Source: Bacillota bacterium (GTDB lineage Bacteria > Bacillota > Clostridia > Acetivibrionales > DSM-1351). Taken from it: a DNA stretch of 59,444 nt. Below, piece by piece: positions 26,848 through 35,253 of the stretch; positions within the stretch are counted from its first letter, which is position 1; each line of letters begins with the position of its first letter. The stretch covers positions 1-59,444 of the forward strand of contig JAEWST010000121.1 of NCBI GenBank assembly GCA_023398105.1. Direction: 5' to 3'. A program made the translations under genes and the position numbers. Under the pieces are notes generated by a model. The model searched no databases. It worked only from the letters and a program-made list of their open reading frames with translations, and was not told where the DNA came from.

Positions 26848-28158
26848 ATGACAGTTACACAGGAATTAATAGAAAATATCAGGCAAAAATCAAGTAAATT
26901 AATACGCAATGGCGAAATAAGGACATTTATTGAGAATTTAGGCATTGTTTTCATTTTCAGATTTACATCTGCCATTTTAAGTGTCATCGGATTGGTTTTA
27001 GCGGCAAGGTATCTTGGAGCAGTTTCAGTAGGGAATATTACACTGATTCAAAATACTGCTTATCTTTTATATATACCAATGTGTTTTGGCATCAACCTTT
27101 CGATAATAAAGTTTTTACCTGATTGCAAAAATGAAATAGAAAGTGAAAAGTTTCTGGGGTCTATTGGAGTTTGGAGTTTGACTCTAACAGTACTCTCAAT
27201 AATTATGTATTGGCTATTTCATGTTTACATCAGCGATGTGCTTGGATTATCTGCAATACAATTATTATTGACTGTAATTATGGCCGTTACAATAAACTAT
27301 TCAATGATTACCGAAGCAGTATTAAGGTCAAGAAAACGTTTTTTAACATTAGGTATCATTAAGATGGTAAGTTCTTTGATATTTTTTGCATTTACGTTAA
27401 TTGCCAGCCTTGTTTTAAAAAATTACTATTACTTTTTATATGGGATAATTATAAATCAGATTGTTGTAATAATATGGTCCTTAAAAGCGATAAATATTAA
27501 AAAGTTTAGGTTTTCAATGAAAACTTCAAAACTGGCATATAAATATGGGGCAATTAATATGGTCAGTGGGGTTTTATCTTACATTATGTTCAGCAGTGAC
27601 ATTTATATCGTTAACCATTTTTGTTCAGCTTATGATGTAGGTATATATTCACTTTATCAGGTAAATGTCAAAAACTTTTTTAATTTGATGTTTCATGAAA
27701 TATTTGTAGTAGTATTTCTTCCATCAATTGTTCAGATGGATACCATAAAAATATATAAAAGAATTAAGTCTCTTATACCTTTAATACTTCCAATTGCAAT
27801 TATTGCAAACATGGCACTTAGTATCTGCTTGCTTTTGTTGTATGGAAGAAATTACACCATAAATTGGATATATATTTTACTTATTTCGGTAAGTCTAGGC
27901 TTCCACTTTTTATACTATATACTAAATTCAGTATTTACTGTTGAAGGTAAAAAGGGTGCTTTACTTTGCTTGTGCGTGTTGGGGTTACCTATGCCGGTGT
28001 TAATATTGACAAGTATTATGTTGACAAGGTCATGGGGTATAATCGGAGAATTGGTATCCTTACTGATTACACAGCTTGTACTGGTTGGAGTGTTCCTATT
28101 TTTTATAAAATTCAAATATATAAAAAACGAACAAACTTACATTAAAATATTAGAGTGA
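26848..28158 (+). CDS. Polysaccharide flippase (Wzx/MATE-like oligosaccharide exporter family)
   Basis: A 436-residue polytopic membrane protein with 12 or more predicted helices. The early motif RFTSAILSVIGLVLAARYLG is typical of the polysaccharide-biosynthesis (Wzx/RfbX) flippases. It would move lipid-linked glycan units across the membrane. It starts 33 bp after the UbiA-like gene with a weak AAAAGGA ribosome site and is followed after nine bases by a GT2 gene's leader, so the cluster is one operon. It could instead export teichoic-acid-like or other lipid-linked units. Confidence 0.85.
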   Translation: MTVTQELIENIRQKSSKLIRNGEIRTFIENLGIVFIFRFTSAILSVIGLVLAARYLGAVSVGNITLIQNTAYLLYIPMCFGINLSIIKFLPDCKNEIESEKFLGSIGVWSLTLTVLSIIMYWLFHVYISDVLGLSAIQLLLTVIMAVTINYSMITEAVLRSRKRFLTLGIIKMVSSLIFFAFTLIASLVLKNYYYFLYGIIINQIVVIIWSLKAINIKKFRFSMKTSKLAYKYGAINMVSGVLSYIMFSSDIYIVNHFCSAYDVGIYSLYQVNVKNFFNLMFHEIFVVVFLPSIVQMDTIKIYKRIKSLIPLILPIAIIANMALSICLLLLYGRNYTINWIYILLISVSLGFHFLYYILNSVFTVEGKKGALLCLCVLGLPMPVLILTSIMLTRSWGIIGELVSLLITQLVLVGVFLFFIKFKYIKNEQTYIKILE

Positions 28159-28182
28159 TTTTCAATAGTGAAAGGAGAAAGG

Positions 28183-29184
28183 ATGAATAGTAAACCTCTA
28201 GTCTCAGTTATTATACCTAATTACAATTATGAGAAAACCCTGCCAAAGTGTTTTGATGCTCTTATGAATCAGACCTATAAGAATTATGAAATTATATTTG
28301 TAGATGATGGAAGCACTGATAATTCCATAGAAATAGCTGAAAAATATCCCTGTAAAATATTCAAAACGCCTAAAAACAAGGGTGTATCAGCTGCACGAAA
28401 CCTTGGAGTTAAGTATGCCATCGGAGAGATTTTATTTTTTCTTGATAGCGATGTAGCTTTGTATAAGGATGCAATTGAAAACACGCTGATAGAATTTGAA
28501 AAGGATCCTTCACTTGGATCTGTGTGCGGCATTTACTCAAAAGATCCTCTGTTTAAGGGAGGCTTGGCAAAGGAGTACAGAACTCTTCAAGGTCATTACT
28601 GGAGAATAAGTTCCGTAGGATACGTAACAGCAGGTTTCTTCTCTTTGGGAGCTGTTAAAAAATCAGTTTTCGAAGAGATTAAAGGATTTAAAGTGAATCT
28701 TAATAATTCCGAAGATATTGAATTCGGTAACCGACTCAATCAAAATTACAATCTACTACTTACAGATAAGGTGGTAGGCTGCCACGACGACGAAGAAAGT
28801 CTGAAAACTCTGGCACGAAAGATACATATTAGAGCTATCCAAAGAATACCGTTTTATCTCCACAGAAAAAAACTAACAAAAGGCTTCGAAACTCCATTGA
28901 GAGGACTTGGAATGTTGGCTGTGGGATTAAGTACGCTGGCTATTCCGGCAACAATACTTAGCCTGTATTTTGCAACTTTATTTTTGGTATGTTTTCTTGC
29001 TTTTGTATTTTCAGATTTTGGACAATACAAGTTTGTGTTTAAGGAAAAAGGCTTCTTCTTTACGATGGTATTTATAGCATTCCACTGGATAATTACGGCT
29101 GTTGCCTTTTGGGGATTTGCCAGAGGTGTTTTAAGTATGATATTCAGCAGAAAATTTCGTGCAAAGTATTCTTATGAGGGGTGA
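28183..29184 (+). CDS. GT2 glycosyltransferase with C-terminal membrane helices
   Basis: Family 2 glycosyltransferase of about 333 residues. The N-terminal GT-A fold begins VSVIIPNYNYEKTLPKCFDA and carries IIFVDDGSTDNS and FFLDSDVAL, the nucleotide-sugar and metal-binding acidic motifs. The C-terminal 100 residues are hydrophobic, with about three membrane helices, as in membrane-anchored enzymes that use polyprenyl-phosphate acceptors. The ATG at 28183 has AAAGGAGAAAGG immediately upstream; the GTG at 28168 is rejected as it precedes the ribosome site. The sugar and acceptor are not predictable from sequence. Confidence 0.9.
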   Translation: MNSKPLVSVIIPNYNYEKTLPKCFDALMNQTYKNYEIIFVDDGSTDNSIEIAEKYPCKIFKTPKNKGVSAARNLGVKYAIGEILFFLDSDVALYKDAIENTLIEFEKDPSLGSVCGIYSKDPLFKGGLAKEYRTLQGHYWRISSVGYVTAGFFSLGAVKKSVFEEIKGFKVNLNNSEDIEFGNRLNQNYNLLLTDKVVGCHDDEESLKTLARKIHIRAIQRIPFYLHRKKLTKGFETPLRGLGMLAVGLSTLAIPATILSLYFATLFLVCFLAFVFSDFGQYKFVFKEKGFFFTMVFIAFHWIITAVAFWGFARGVLSMIFSRKFRAKYSYEG

Positions 29185-29188
29185 ACAA

Positions 29189-30238
29189 ATGAAAAAGAAA
29201 GTTCTTATAACCGGAAATAACGGTGTTTTAGGTAGAAATCTAGTTAAGTATCTAAATGATATTTGTAGTGATAATTACGAGCTTGTTCTATTTGATATAA
29301 ATCAGAATAACTCTGAATTTTCAAACTTCCAGACATATAAGGGAGATATAAGAAAAAAAGAAGATGTAGAAAAGGTTATAGGTGATATTGATATTGTAGT
29401 TCATTGTGCTGGGGCATCTCCTTCTTATGAAGAATCTCAGATATATGACATAATTATTAACGGAACAACAAACTTACTGGAAAGTGCGTTTACTGTAGGA
29501 AAGGTTGAAAGGTTTGTTTACATATCATCCACTTCAGTATATGGAGTTCCAGAAAAGGCTCCGATCTATGAATATGATGAGGTAAAGCCTTATGATCCCT
29601 ACAATAGAAGCAAGATAGAGACCGAAAGGCTTTGTGACCAATGGAGATCAAAAGGTTACTGTGTCAGCGTGCTTCGTCCAAGATCGTTTTTAGGGCCTGA
29701 AAGACTGGGAACCTTCGGGATACTTTATGAGTGGGCAAGTGAAGGCAAAAATTTTCCAATGCTTGGTGCAGGTAAAAACAAATACCAATTGCTGGATGTA
29801 GAGGATTTGTGCCAAGCAATTTATCTGGCAATGTCGGTTGATGCAGACAATGCAAATGATCTTTTCAACATTGGAGCAAAAGAATTTTCAACAATAAAGA
29901 ACGATTACCAGGCAGTCCTTGATTCTGCAGGCTTTAATAAAAAAATAATTTGTTTTCCAGCAAAACCAATGTTCGTTATTCTGAATATTCTTGAAAAACT
30001 AAAGCTTTCACCTTTTTATAAGAGGCTTTATCTCAAACTCAACAGAAACTATTATGTTTCAACAGAAAAGGCGGAAAAGAAGCTTGGTTATAAGCCCAAG
30101 CATTCAAATAAGGATTCTCTAGTAAGAAATTACCATTGGTATCTTGAAAACATAAATAAGATAGGAAATAAACCGGGAGCAAGCAATAATGTTGTTTGGA
30201 AACAAGGAATATTGAAATACGCAAAGCTGTTCTTTTAG
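29189..30238 (+). CDS. NAD(P)-dependent epimerase/dehydratase (extended SDR)
   Basis: Cytoplasmic nucleotide-sugar epimerase or reductase-like enzyme (349 residues). The Rossmann motif GNNGVLG lies at 9-15; the catalytic serine is in YISSTSVYG and the YxxxK pair in YNRSK. The start ATG 29189 is four bases after the preceding stop, with GAGGGG upstream. The C-terminal tail beyond residue 300 (NRNYYVSTEKAEKKLGYKP...) is typical of sugar-modifying SDRs. Its substrate in this cluster could be a lipid-linked or nucleotide sugar. Similarity to a DprE2-type function next to a phosphoribosyltransferase-like gene is only a speculation. Confidence 0.87.
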   Translation: MKKKVLITGNNGVLGRNLVKYLNDICSDNYELVLFDINQNNSEFSNFQTYKGDIRKKEDVEKVIGDIDIVVHCAGASPSYEESQIYDIIINGTTNLLESAFTVGKVERFVYISSTSVYGVPEKAPIYEYDEVKPYDPYNRSKIETERLCDQWRSKGYCVSVLRPRSFLGPERLGTFGILYEWASEGKNFPMLGAGKNKYQLLDVEDLCQAIYLAMSVDADNANDLFNIGAKEFSTIKNDYQAVLDSAGFNKKIICFPAKPMFVILNILEKLKLSPFYKRLYLKLNRNYYVSTEKAEKKLGYKPKHSNKDSLVRNYHWYLENINKIGNKPGASNNVVWKQGILKYAKLFF

Positions 30239-30287
30239 TAATTTTAAAGCTTAATATAGCTAAACTAAAAATAAAGGGGAGTTACAC

Positions 30288-31700
30288 ATGAAAAATGAAA
30301 AAGAACTAAAGCTATTAACAATTGAAGATGGACATAAAATGACTGAGAAAGAAAACCTGAGACTATTTAAGAAGCATATAGGAAATAATTTGGGAAAAAC
30401 TCTTTCTCTATTAGGATTTGCAGATTCTATTCCAGTAGAAGCCAGCGGAATGTATGTAACCATGAATGACGGTAGAAAAATCCTGGATATGACAGGGCAT
30501 GTGGGTGTGTTGGTTGCAGGACACAATCATCCTAGAATTATTGAGGCAAGAAAAAAATGGGCTGAAGAAAGGAGATTAGAGACATGGAAATTCTTTCCTT
30601 CTCCTTATCAAGGGGTACTATGCCATAATCTGTCACTTATTTTTCCTGAAGACTTGGAAATGGTTTTCTTTTGTAATAGTGGTGCTGAAGCAAATGAAGG
30701 TGCAATGAAACTTGCAGAGAAATATAGTGGAATGTCAAGAAAAACCATTGTATTTACAGATATTTCATTCCATGGAAAGACCCATGCAACTCTTACTGTA
30801 TCAGGATCTGAAAAAAATCAAAATCAGCATTTTAATAAGACTGAGAATTGTATAATGGTTAAATATGGGGATATAGATGATTTTAAAAGAGTTATAGAAG
30901 AGAATAAAACAGGAAGAAATTCTACAAAAATAGGTACTTTCATTATCGAAGCAATAAGAACAGAGGGGGTTGTAGTTCCTGATAAGGAATATTTTAAAGA
31001 AGTTCGAAGGATTTGTGATAAATATGATATTGTCCTGATAATGGACGAGATATATACCGGATTCGGCAGAACTGGGAAATGGTTTGCTTTTGAACATCAG
31101 GAAATTTGCCCGGATATTGTTTCTTTTTCCAAAGCATTCGGAGGTGGTAAAGCAACATTTGCAGGTTTTATAACCAGACCTAGAATTTTTAACAAAGCAT
31201 ATTCGAAGCTAAATGAAGCAACTCTGCATTCAACCACATATAACGGCTATGGAGAAGAGGTTGCATCTGCAATAGAGGTACTTCACGTTATACAGGACGA
31301 AAAACTGGTGGAAAACTCAAAAGAAATGGGGGAGTACCTGTTAAAGGGGCTTCTGGAAGTAAAACAGCAATATCCAGACATAGTAGCTGATGCAAGGGGC
31401 GTCGGGCTGCTTACGTGTATAAAGTTCAACACTAGGGCAGAAAAAATACTCAAGTCCTTTTCAAGCATCGGAGGCGATCTAGTTGAAAAATTCGTTACAG
31501 GCTCAGTAATAACATCAATGCTAAAGGACTATAATATCCTGCTTAACACGCCTCCTCATGATTCAAGCCAGTTACTTATAACTCCAAGCTTAATCATTAC
31601 AAAAGAACAAATTGATTATTTTATAGATTCTCTTAAAAAAGTTTTAAACGAAAACCTTTGGAAGGTAGGGTTTGATTATATTAAGAGACTTAAAAGCTAA
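30288..31700 (+). CDS. Class III PLP-dependent aminotransferase
   Basis: A 470-residue fold-type I enzyme. Motifs include FFCNSGAEANEGAMKLAEKY (PLP phosphate-binding), IIEAIRTEGVVVPDKEYF, LIMDEIYTGFGRTG (cofactor-ring aspartate) and the Schiff-base lysine K282 in FSKAFGGGKA. The usual glycine-proline after the lysine loop (GGGxxPxGA) is replaced by GGGKATFAGF, placing it away from the best-known ornithine and GABA enzymes. AGGGGA precedes the ATG. Class III enzymes are uncommon in glycan clusters, where sugar aminotransferases are normally DegT-type, so it may make an unusual amino substituent. Its amino acceptor is unknown. Confidence 0.87.
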   Translation: MKNEKELKLLTIEDGHKMTEKENLRLFKKHIGNNLGKTLSLLGFADSIPVEASGMYVTMNDGRKILDMTGHVGVLVAGHNHPRIIEARKKWAEERRLETWKFFPSPYQGVLCHNLSLIFPEDLEMVFFCNSGAEANEGAMKLAEKYSGMSRKTIVFTDISFHGKTHATLTVSGSEKNQNQHFNKTENCIMVKYGDIDDFKRVIEENKTGRNSTKIGTFIIEAIRTEGVVVPDKEYFKEVRRICDKYDIVLIMDEIYTGFGRTGKWFAFEHQEICPDIVSFSKAFGGGKATFAGFITRPRIFNKAYSKLNEATLHSTTYNGYGEEVASAIEVLHVIQDEKLVENSKEMGEYLLKGLLEVKQQYPDIVADARGVGLLTCIKFNTRAEKILKSFSSIGGDLVEKFVTGSVITSMLKDYNILLNTPPHDSSQLLITPSLIITKEQIDYFIDSLKKVLNENLWKVGFDYIKRLKS

Positions 31701-31730
31701 GTAGTCGAAAATTAAAATTCAGGGGGAAAT

Positions 31731-32549
31731 ATGAAAAAAGCTAGTATTGTCATTCCTACAAAGGATAAATTATCAAGGCTATGCCTGGTCCTAAAGGCTC
31801 TAGAAGGACAAGTCGATGATACTGTGGAGGTAATAATTGTTTTTGACGGTTGCAGTAAGGAGACTTTAAAAAACTTTGAGAAAATAAGGCTCAGTTATAC
31901 CCCGATAAAAGTTATCCAAGAACAGAATGTGGGACGTGCAAAAGCAAGAAATTCAGGGATTGTGAAAGCGTCTGGAAGTGTCGTGATTTTTTTGGATGAT
32001 GATAGAATTCCATCACCGGATTTTGTTTGCAAACACATTAAAAGTCACCAAAAAGGGCGCTATGCGATAGTTGGAGAAAGAAGTGAGGTGAATTATCCAG
32101 AGGAAATATTGGATGAATTCTATACTAATGGTTTTACTGACTCTGATTATAGTCGGATTGAGAAGGATTCCGTAAGTGAACGGTTTAACTTTATAAAAAA
32201 AACGGCCCGAATTATTTTAGGTCAGCGTATTGAGAGTGTCACCTTCAGTACAGGGAATTCTTCGGTACAGAGACAGGATTTGCTGGATGTCGGTATGTTT
32301 GACGAAAATTTCACAGGGTGGGGTCTGGAGGATACGGAATTAGGATACAGGCTTTATAAATCCGGAGTAAAAATAAAAAGAAAGTATTCCATAACAAATT
32401 ATCATTTGGTTCATCCGGTAAACAATATACAGCAAAATAATGAAAACAGAAGGAACTTTTATTATTTTATCAGTAAGATGGATGGGGATAAAGCGGCCAT
32501 ACGCATGACAAAACTTTTGCATCGTATAGTTTATAAACTGCGTTTCTAA
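31731..32549 (+). CDS. GT2 glycosyltransferase with galactosyltransferase-like C-terminus
   Basis: A 272-residue soluble family 2 glycosyltransferase. The N-terminal motif is KKASIVIPTKDKLSRLCLVL, followed by the acidic VIFLDDDRIPSP. The segment GWGLEDTELGYRLYKSG is the conserved C-terminal element shared with chondroitin-synthase and beta-galactosyltransferase-like enzymes, which contributes the catalytic base. AGGGGGAA precedes the ATG. No membrane helix is evident. Third of the sugar-handling enzymes in the operon; the donor and acceptor are not known. Confidence 0.88.
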   Translation: MKKASIVIPTKDKLSRLCLVLKALEGQVDDTVEVIIVFDGCSKETLKNFEKIRLSYTPIKVIQEQNVGRAKARNSGIVKASGSVVIFLDDDRIPSPDFVCKHIKSHQKGRYAIVGERSEVNYPEEILDEFYTNGFTDSDYSRIEKDSVSERFNFIKKTARIILGQRIESVTFSTGNSSVQRQDLLDVGMFDENFTGWGLEDTELGYRLYKSGVKIKRKYSITNYHLVHPVNNIQQNNENRRNFYYFISKMDGDKAAIRMTKLLHRIVYKLRF

Positions 32550-32587
32550 GAAAAAATACTATTTAGTTAAATTTGGAGGTTTTGTTT

Positions 32588-33688
32588 GTGCTCATCAATA
32601 AAAAAAATATACATAGAACAGTAACAGTGCTATCATTTTTATGGTTGGCTTTCATTATTCTGCATATTATTCTTGCGGGGAGGGTATTCCTTTGGAATTT
32701 CCCTGCAAGTGCACCGACATTCTTATTTACAATTATTTCTGTGCTCCTTCTTTTATATTTTTTATTTCAGAAAAAAAAGAGGGTAATCAATTTAGTTATA
32801 GTTTTAATTTGTTTAATACTGTCATTAACACAGCTTGATATAAATTTGCTCAGGGAAACAAGAGATACAAAAGAGTTGGAGAATTATTCACCTATAAAGG
32901 TGATTTGTTGGAACACAAATATGTGGGATCAGGATAAGGATAAAGATAAGTTTTATTCATTTATTAAAAAACAGAATGCTGATGTTTATCTTTTGCAGGA
33001 ATATCTTCACTATAAAACCGATGAAGACAACGGACAACCCTTCAGACTCTGCAACATCGTTCCGGGCTTTCCTTTACAATTTATGCATGTTGATGATAGT
33101 GAAAGAATCAAGAAAGAATTTCCCGGATATTATTTTTCTATAAATGATCAATTTGTTATAATTTCACGTTTTCCCATAAAGAATTCCTATACTGATTATT
33201 CCGAACAATACGCTGTTACCGATGTGGATATAAAAGGAAGAAATGTTCGGTTTTACAATGTTCACATGTTACTTCATATTGAAATAACCAATCCTCTGAA
33301 GCCATACTTTTATAATGCACTATACAAAAGATTTTTGGTCAGGCAAATTGGATTTAAAGACTTAAATATGGATTTAAAAAATGAAAAATCAGATTATTTT
33401 GTTGCAGGAGATTTCAATTCTACAAAAGCTATGGGTGTGATGGATAATCTGCTTAAAAATCATATTGATGGAGTCAAGTATTCAAATGATATATTGCCTT
33501 TATCATACAAGTTGTATGGATTTAAATTATGGAGAATTGATTTTTCACTTCTGCCAAAAGCAAATGATAACATAAGATTTAAAACTTATAAAACCATATC
33601 ACCTGAGAATTTATCCGATCATGACCCCATTGTTTTATCATTGGATGTAAAAAAAAGTAATTCAAATATATTGAAGGGAAGTGATTAA
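32588..33688 (+). CDS. Membrane-anchored endonuclease/exonuclease/phosphatase-family protein
   Basis: The first 90 residues contain about three membrane helices. They are followed by an EEP fold domain with WNTNMWD, the metal-binding glutamate in ADVYLLQEY, VAGDFNST and the terminal SDHDPIV. Such domains cleave phosphodiesters or phosphomonoesters (nucleases, sphingomyelinases, inositol phosphatases). The active site probably faces outward. The GTG start follows a GGAGGT site; an upstream TTG overlaps that site. Its presence inside a glycan operon suggests action on a phospholipid or polyprenyl-phosphate intermediate, but this is inference. Confidence 0.82.
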   Translation: MLINKKNIHRTVTVLSFLWLAFIILHIILAGRVFLWNFPASAPTFLFTIISVLLLLYFLFQKKKRVINLVIVLICLILSLTQLDINLLRETRDTKELENYSPIKVICWNTNMWDQDKDKDKFYSFIKKQNADVYLLQEYLHYKTDEDNGQPFRLCNIVPGFPLQFMHVDDSERIKKEFPGYYFSINDQFVIISRFPIKNSYTDYSEQYAVTDVDIKGRNVRFYNVHMLLHIEITNPLKPYFYNALYKRFLVRQIGFKDLNMDLKNEKSDYFVAGDFNSTKAMGVMDNLLKNHIDGVKYSNDILPLSYKLYGFKLWRIDFSLLPKANDNIRFKTYKTISPENLSDHDPIVLSLDVKKSNSNILKGSD

Positions 33689-34531
33689 TTGACTGATAGA
33701 ATAAATGTTCCAAAGATAAGTGTATTAATGCCTGTATACAATACTTCAAAGTATATCTCAAAAGCCTTGGACAGTGTATTGGAGCAAACCTTTAAAGACT
33801 TTGAAATCATTGTAGTAGATGACGGTTCAACAGATAATTCAATAGAAATACTCAAGGGTTATAGTACTAGGGATTCTAGGGTCAGAGTATTTCAGAATGA
33901 ACAAAATAGGGGGGTAAGTTATTCACTTAATTATGCACTTAGGTATGCTTCTGCTCCTTTAGTAGCACGTATGGACTCGGATGATATCATGGTAGAAGGC
34001 AGACTTGAGAAACAGTATGCATATATGCAGAAAAACCCTGACTGTGTGGTGCTTGGCGGACAGCAAACGTATATAAATGAAAATGATGAAATAACTGGAA
34101 ATACAACATTTCCTTTAACAGATACAGAGATTAAAAAAAAGTTTTTCCAGTTCCAGCCTATCGCAGATCCAACAAGTATGTATAACCGAGCAAAAATCCC
34201 TCCCGAAGTTTTCTGTTTTGATGAAAGTCTTACAGTAGCAGAAGGTTTGGATTTGTATTTTAGGCTATTTAAATATGGAAAGTTTGCTAATTTAGAAGAT
34301 TCAATTGTTCTTTACCGCCAAAGACAGGGTTCACTTTTTCACACAGACATAAAAAGAACCTTTAAATTCATATCAATGGTAAGGAAAAGAGCAATAAAAC
34401 AATATGGAATAAAAACACCTTTACTGGCAGGATTTATTAACTATTCACAAAGAATTATTACTTCAATACTACCTTTAAGGGTTGCAGTTAAACTGAATGA
34501 TATTATCAAGAAACTTACTATAAAGACATAG
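33689..34531 (+). CDS. GT2 glycosyltransferase
   Basis: A 280-residue family 2 glycosyltransferase, last gene of the glycan operon. Motifs are ISVLMPVYNTSKYISKALDS, IIVVDDGSTDNS and VARMDSDDIM, the metal-binding site, with VLGGQQTYIN and ETLT-like acceptor-side segments after it. The TTG start directly follows the preceding stop codon (TAA TTG), with GAAGGG ten bases upstream. No membrane segment is clear, although the C-terminal region has a basic amphipathic stretch. A small AAAAG/CTTTT hairpin with A/T-rich tail follows at about 34535-34558 and may end the operon. Confidence 0.88.
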   Translation: MTDRINVPKISVLMPVYNTSKYISKALDSVLEQTFKDFEIIVVDDGSTDNSIEILKGYSTRDSRVRVFQNEQNRGVSYSLNYALRYASAPLVARMDSDDIMVEGRLEKQYAYMQKNPDCVVLGGQQTYINENDEITGNTTFPLTDTEIKKKFFQFQPIADPTSMYNRAKIPPEVFCFDESLTVAEGLDLYFRLFKYGKFANLEDSIVLYRQRQGSLFHTDIKRTFKFISMVRKRAIKQYGIKTPLLAGFINYSQRIITSILPLRVAVKLNDIIKKLTIKT

Positions 34532-34734
34532 CAAAAAGAAAATTGACTTTTAATTTTTATCCCATAAGTATAAAGTACAACAATTAAAAAATTTCATCTG
34601 TGAAGCTGTACAGCTTTCAAAAACATGTCTTTAGAAGTAAAATCAGGTAATATATATGGTTATCATGTTTTGGGGTTGTTTGCCGAAAGCGGTATCAAAC
34701 ATAATTGTATTGATTGCACAAGCTTTTCTCATAC

Positions 34735-34925
34735 AACTAATTCATGCAATTATTTCTAACCCAACTCGAATGAAAAGTTGAGCTATGCTTAAGTTTACCA
34801 ATGACTTTTTGTTCAGTAAACTTTCTTATTTAATAAAATTATTCTGACTTTTCATTTGATAATGCTACCACACCTGATATTACTAGGCTTTAAGCAGTAT
34901 ATTCAACTGCGGAGTTTGAGTGAGT
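34735..34925 (+). repeat. Dispersed palindromic repeat (family 1), long copy
   Basis: Runs from CAACTAATTCATGCAATTAT through TTTCTAACCCAACT, AGTAAACTTTCTTATTTAAT, TTTCATTTGATAATGCTACC and ACTAGGCTTTAAGCAGTATA to TTCAACTGCGGAGTTTGAGT. Each block recurs in other copies (11.8, 41.9, 45.4 and 49.4 kb). The left limit is uncertain: the preceding 130 bp (GATTGCACAAGCTTTTCTCA) resembles 49345-49365. It lies in the 720-bp gap between the glycan cluster and the peptide-maturase operon, which has no gene. Confidence 0.85.
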
Positions 34926-34940
34926 AAATCATATAAAATG

Positions 34941-35004
34941 GAATCTATAATGTAGACAATAAAAAAGTCTCTTTATGGGTTCTATTTTTATGGGGTTATA
35001 TTAA
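34941..35004 (+). other. Hairpin element, second copy of the one at 7592-7654
   Basis: ATCTATAATGTAGACAATAA, then AGTCTCTTTATGGGTT and TATGGGGTTATATTAA match the element after the GH26 gene along about 63 bp. The inner stem AGAC/GTCT replaces GGGC/GTCC while still pairing. It lies about 250 bp upstream of the radical-SAM gene. It may be a structured RNA or a terminator-like repeat. Confidence 0.5.
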
Positions 35005-35253
35005 AAATAAAAGGCTTTTAGGAAAAATTAATAATAAAAATTTAAATAAAGAGTTAGTATTTTTAGCAAAAAAACAAAAAAATATAAAATAGAAAATTTT
35101 AACATAAATCAGAGGCGAGTTATATTTTTAGATCAAATTAAAATTTTTACTCGTATCAGCTGCAATTTAACTATTTATATTGCAATAAATAACAATTTGC
35201 TATATTATGGAATTGTATTTATATGTCTATAATGTAAAGAGGTTGATACTAAG

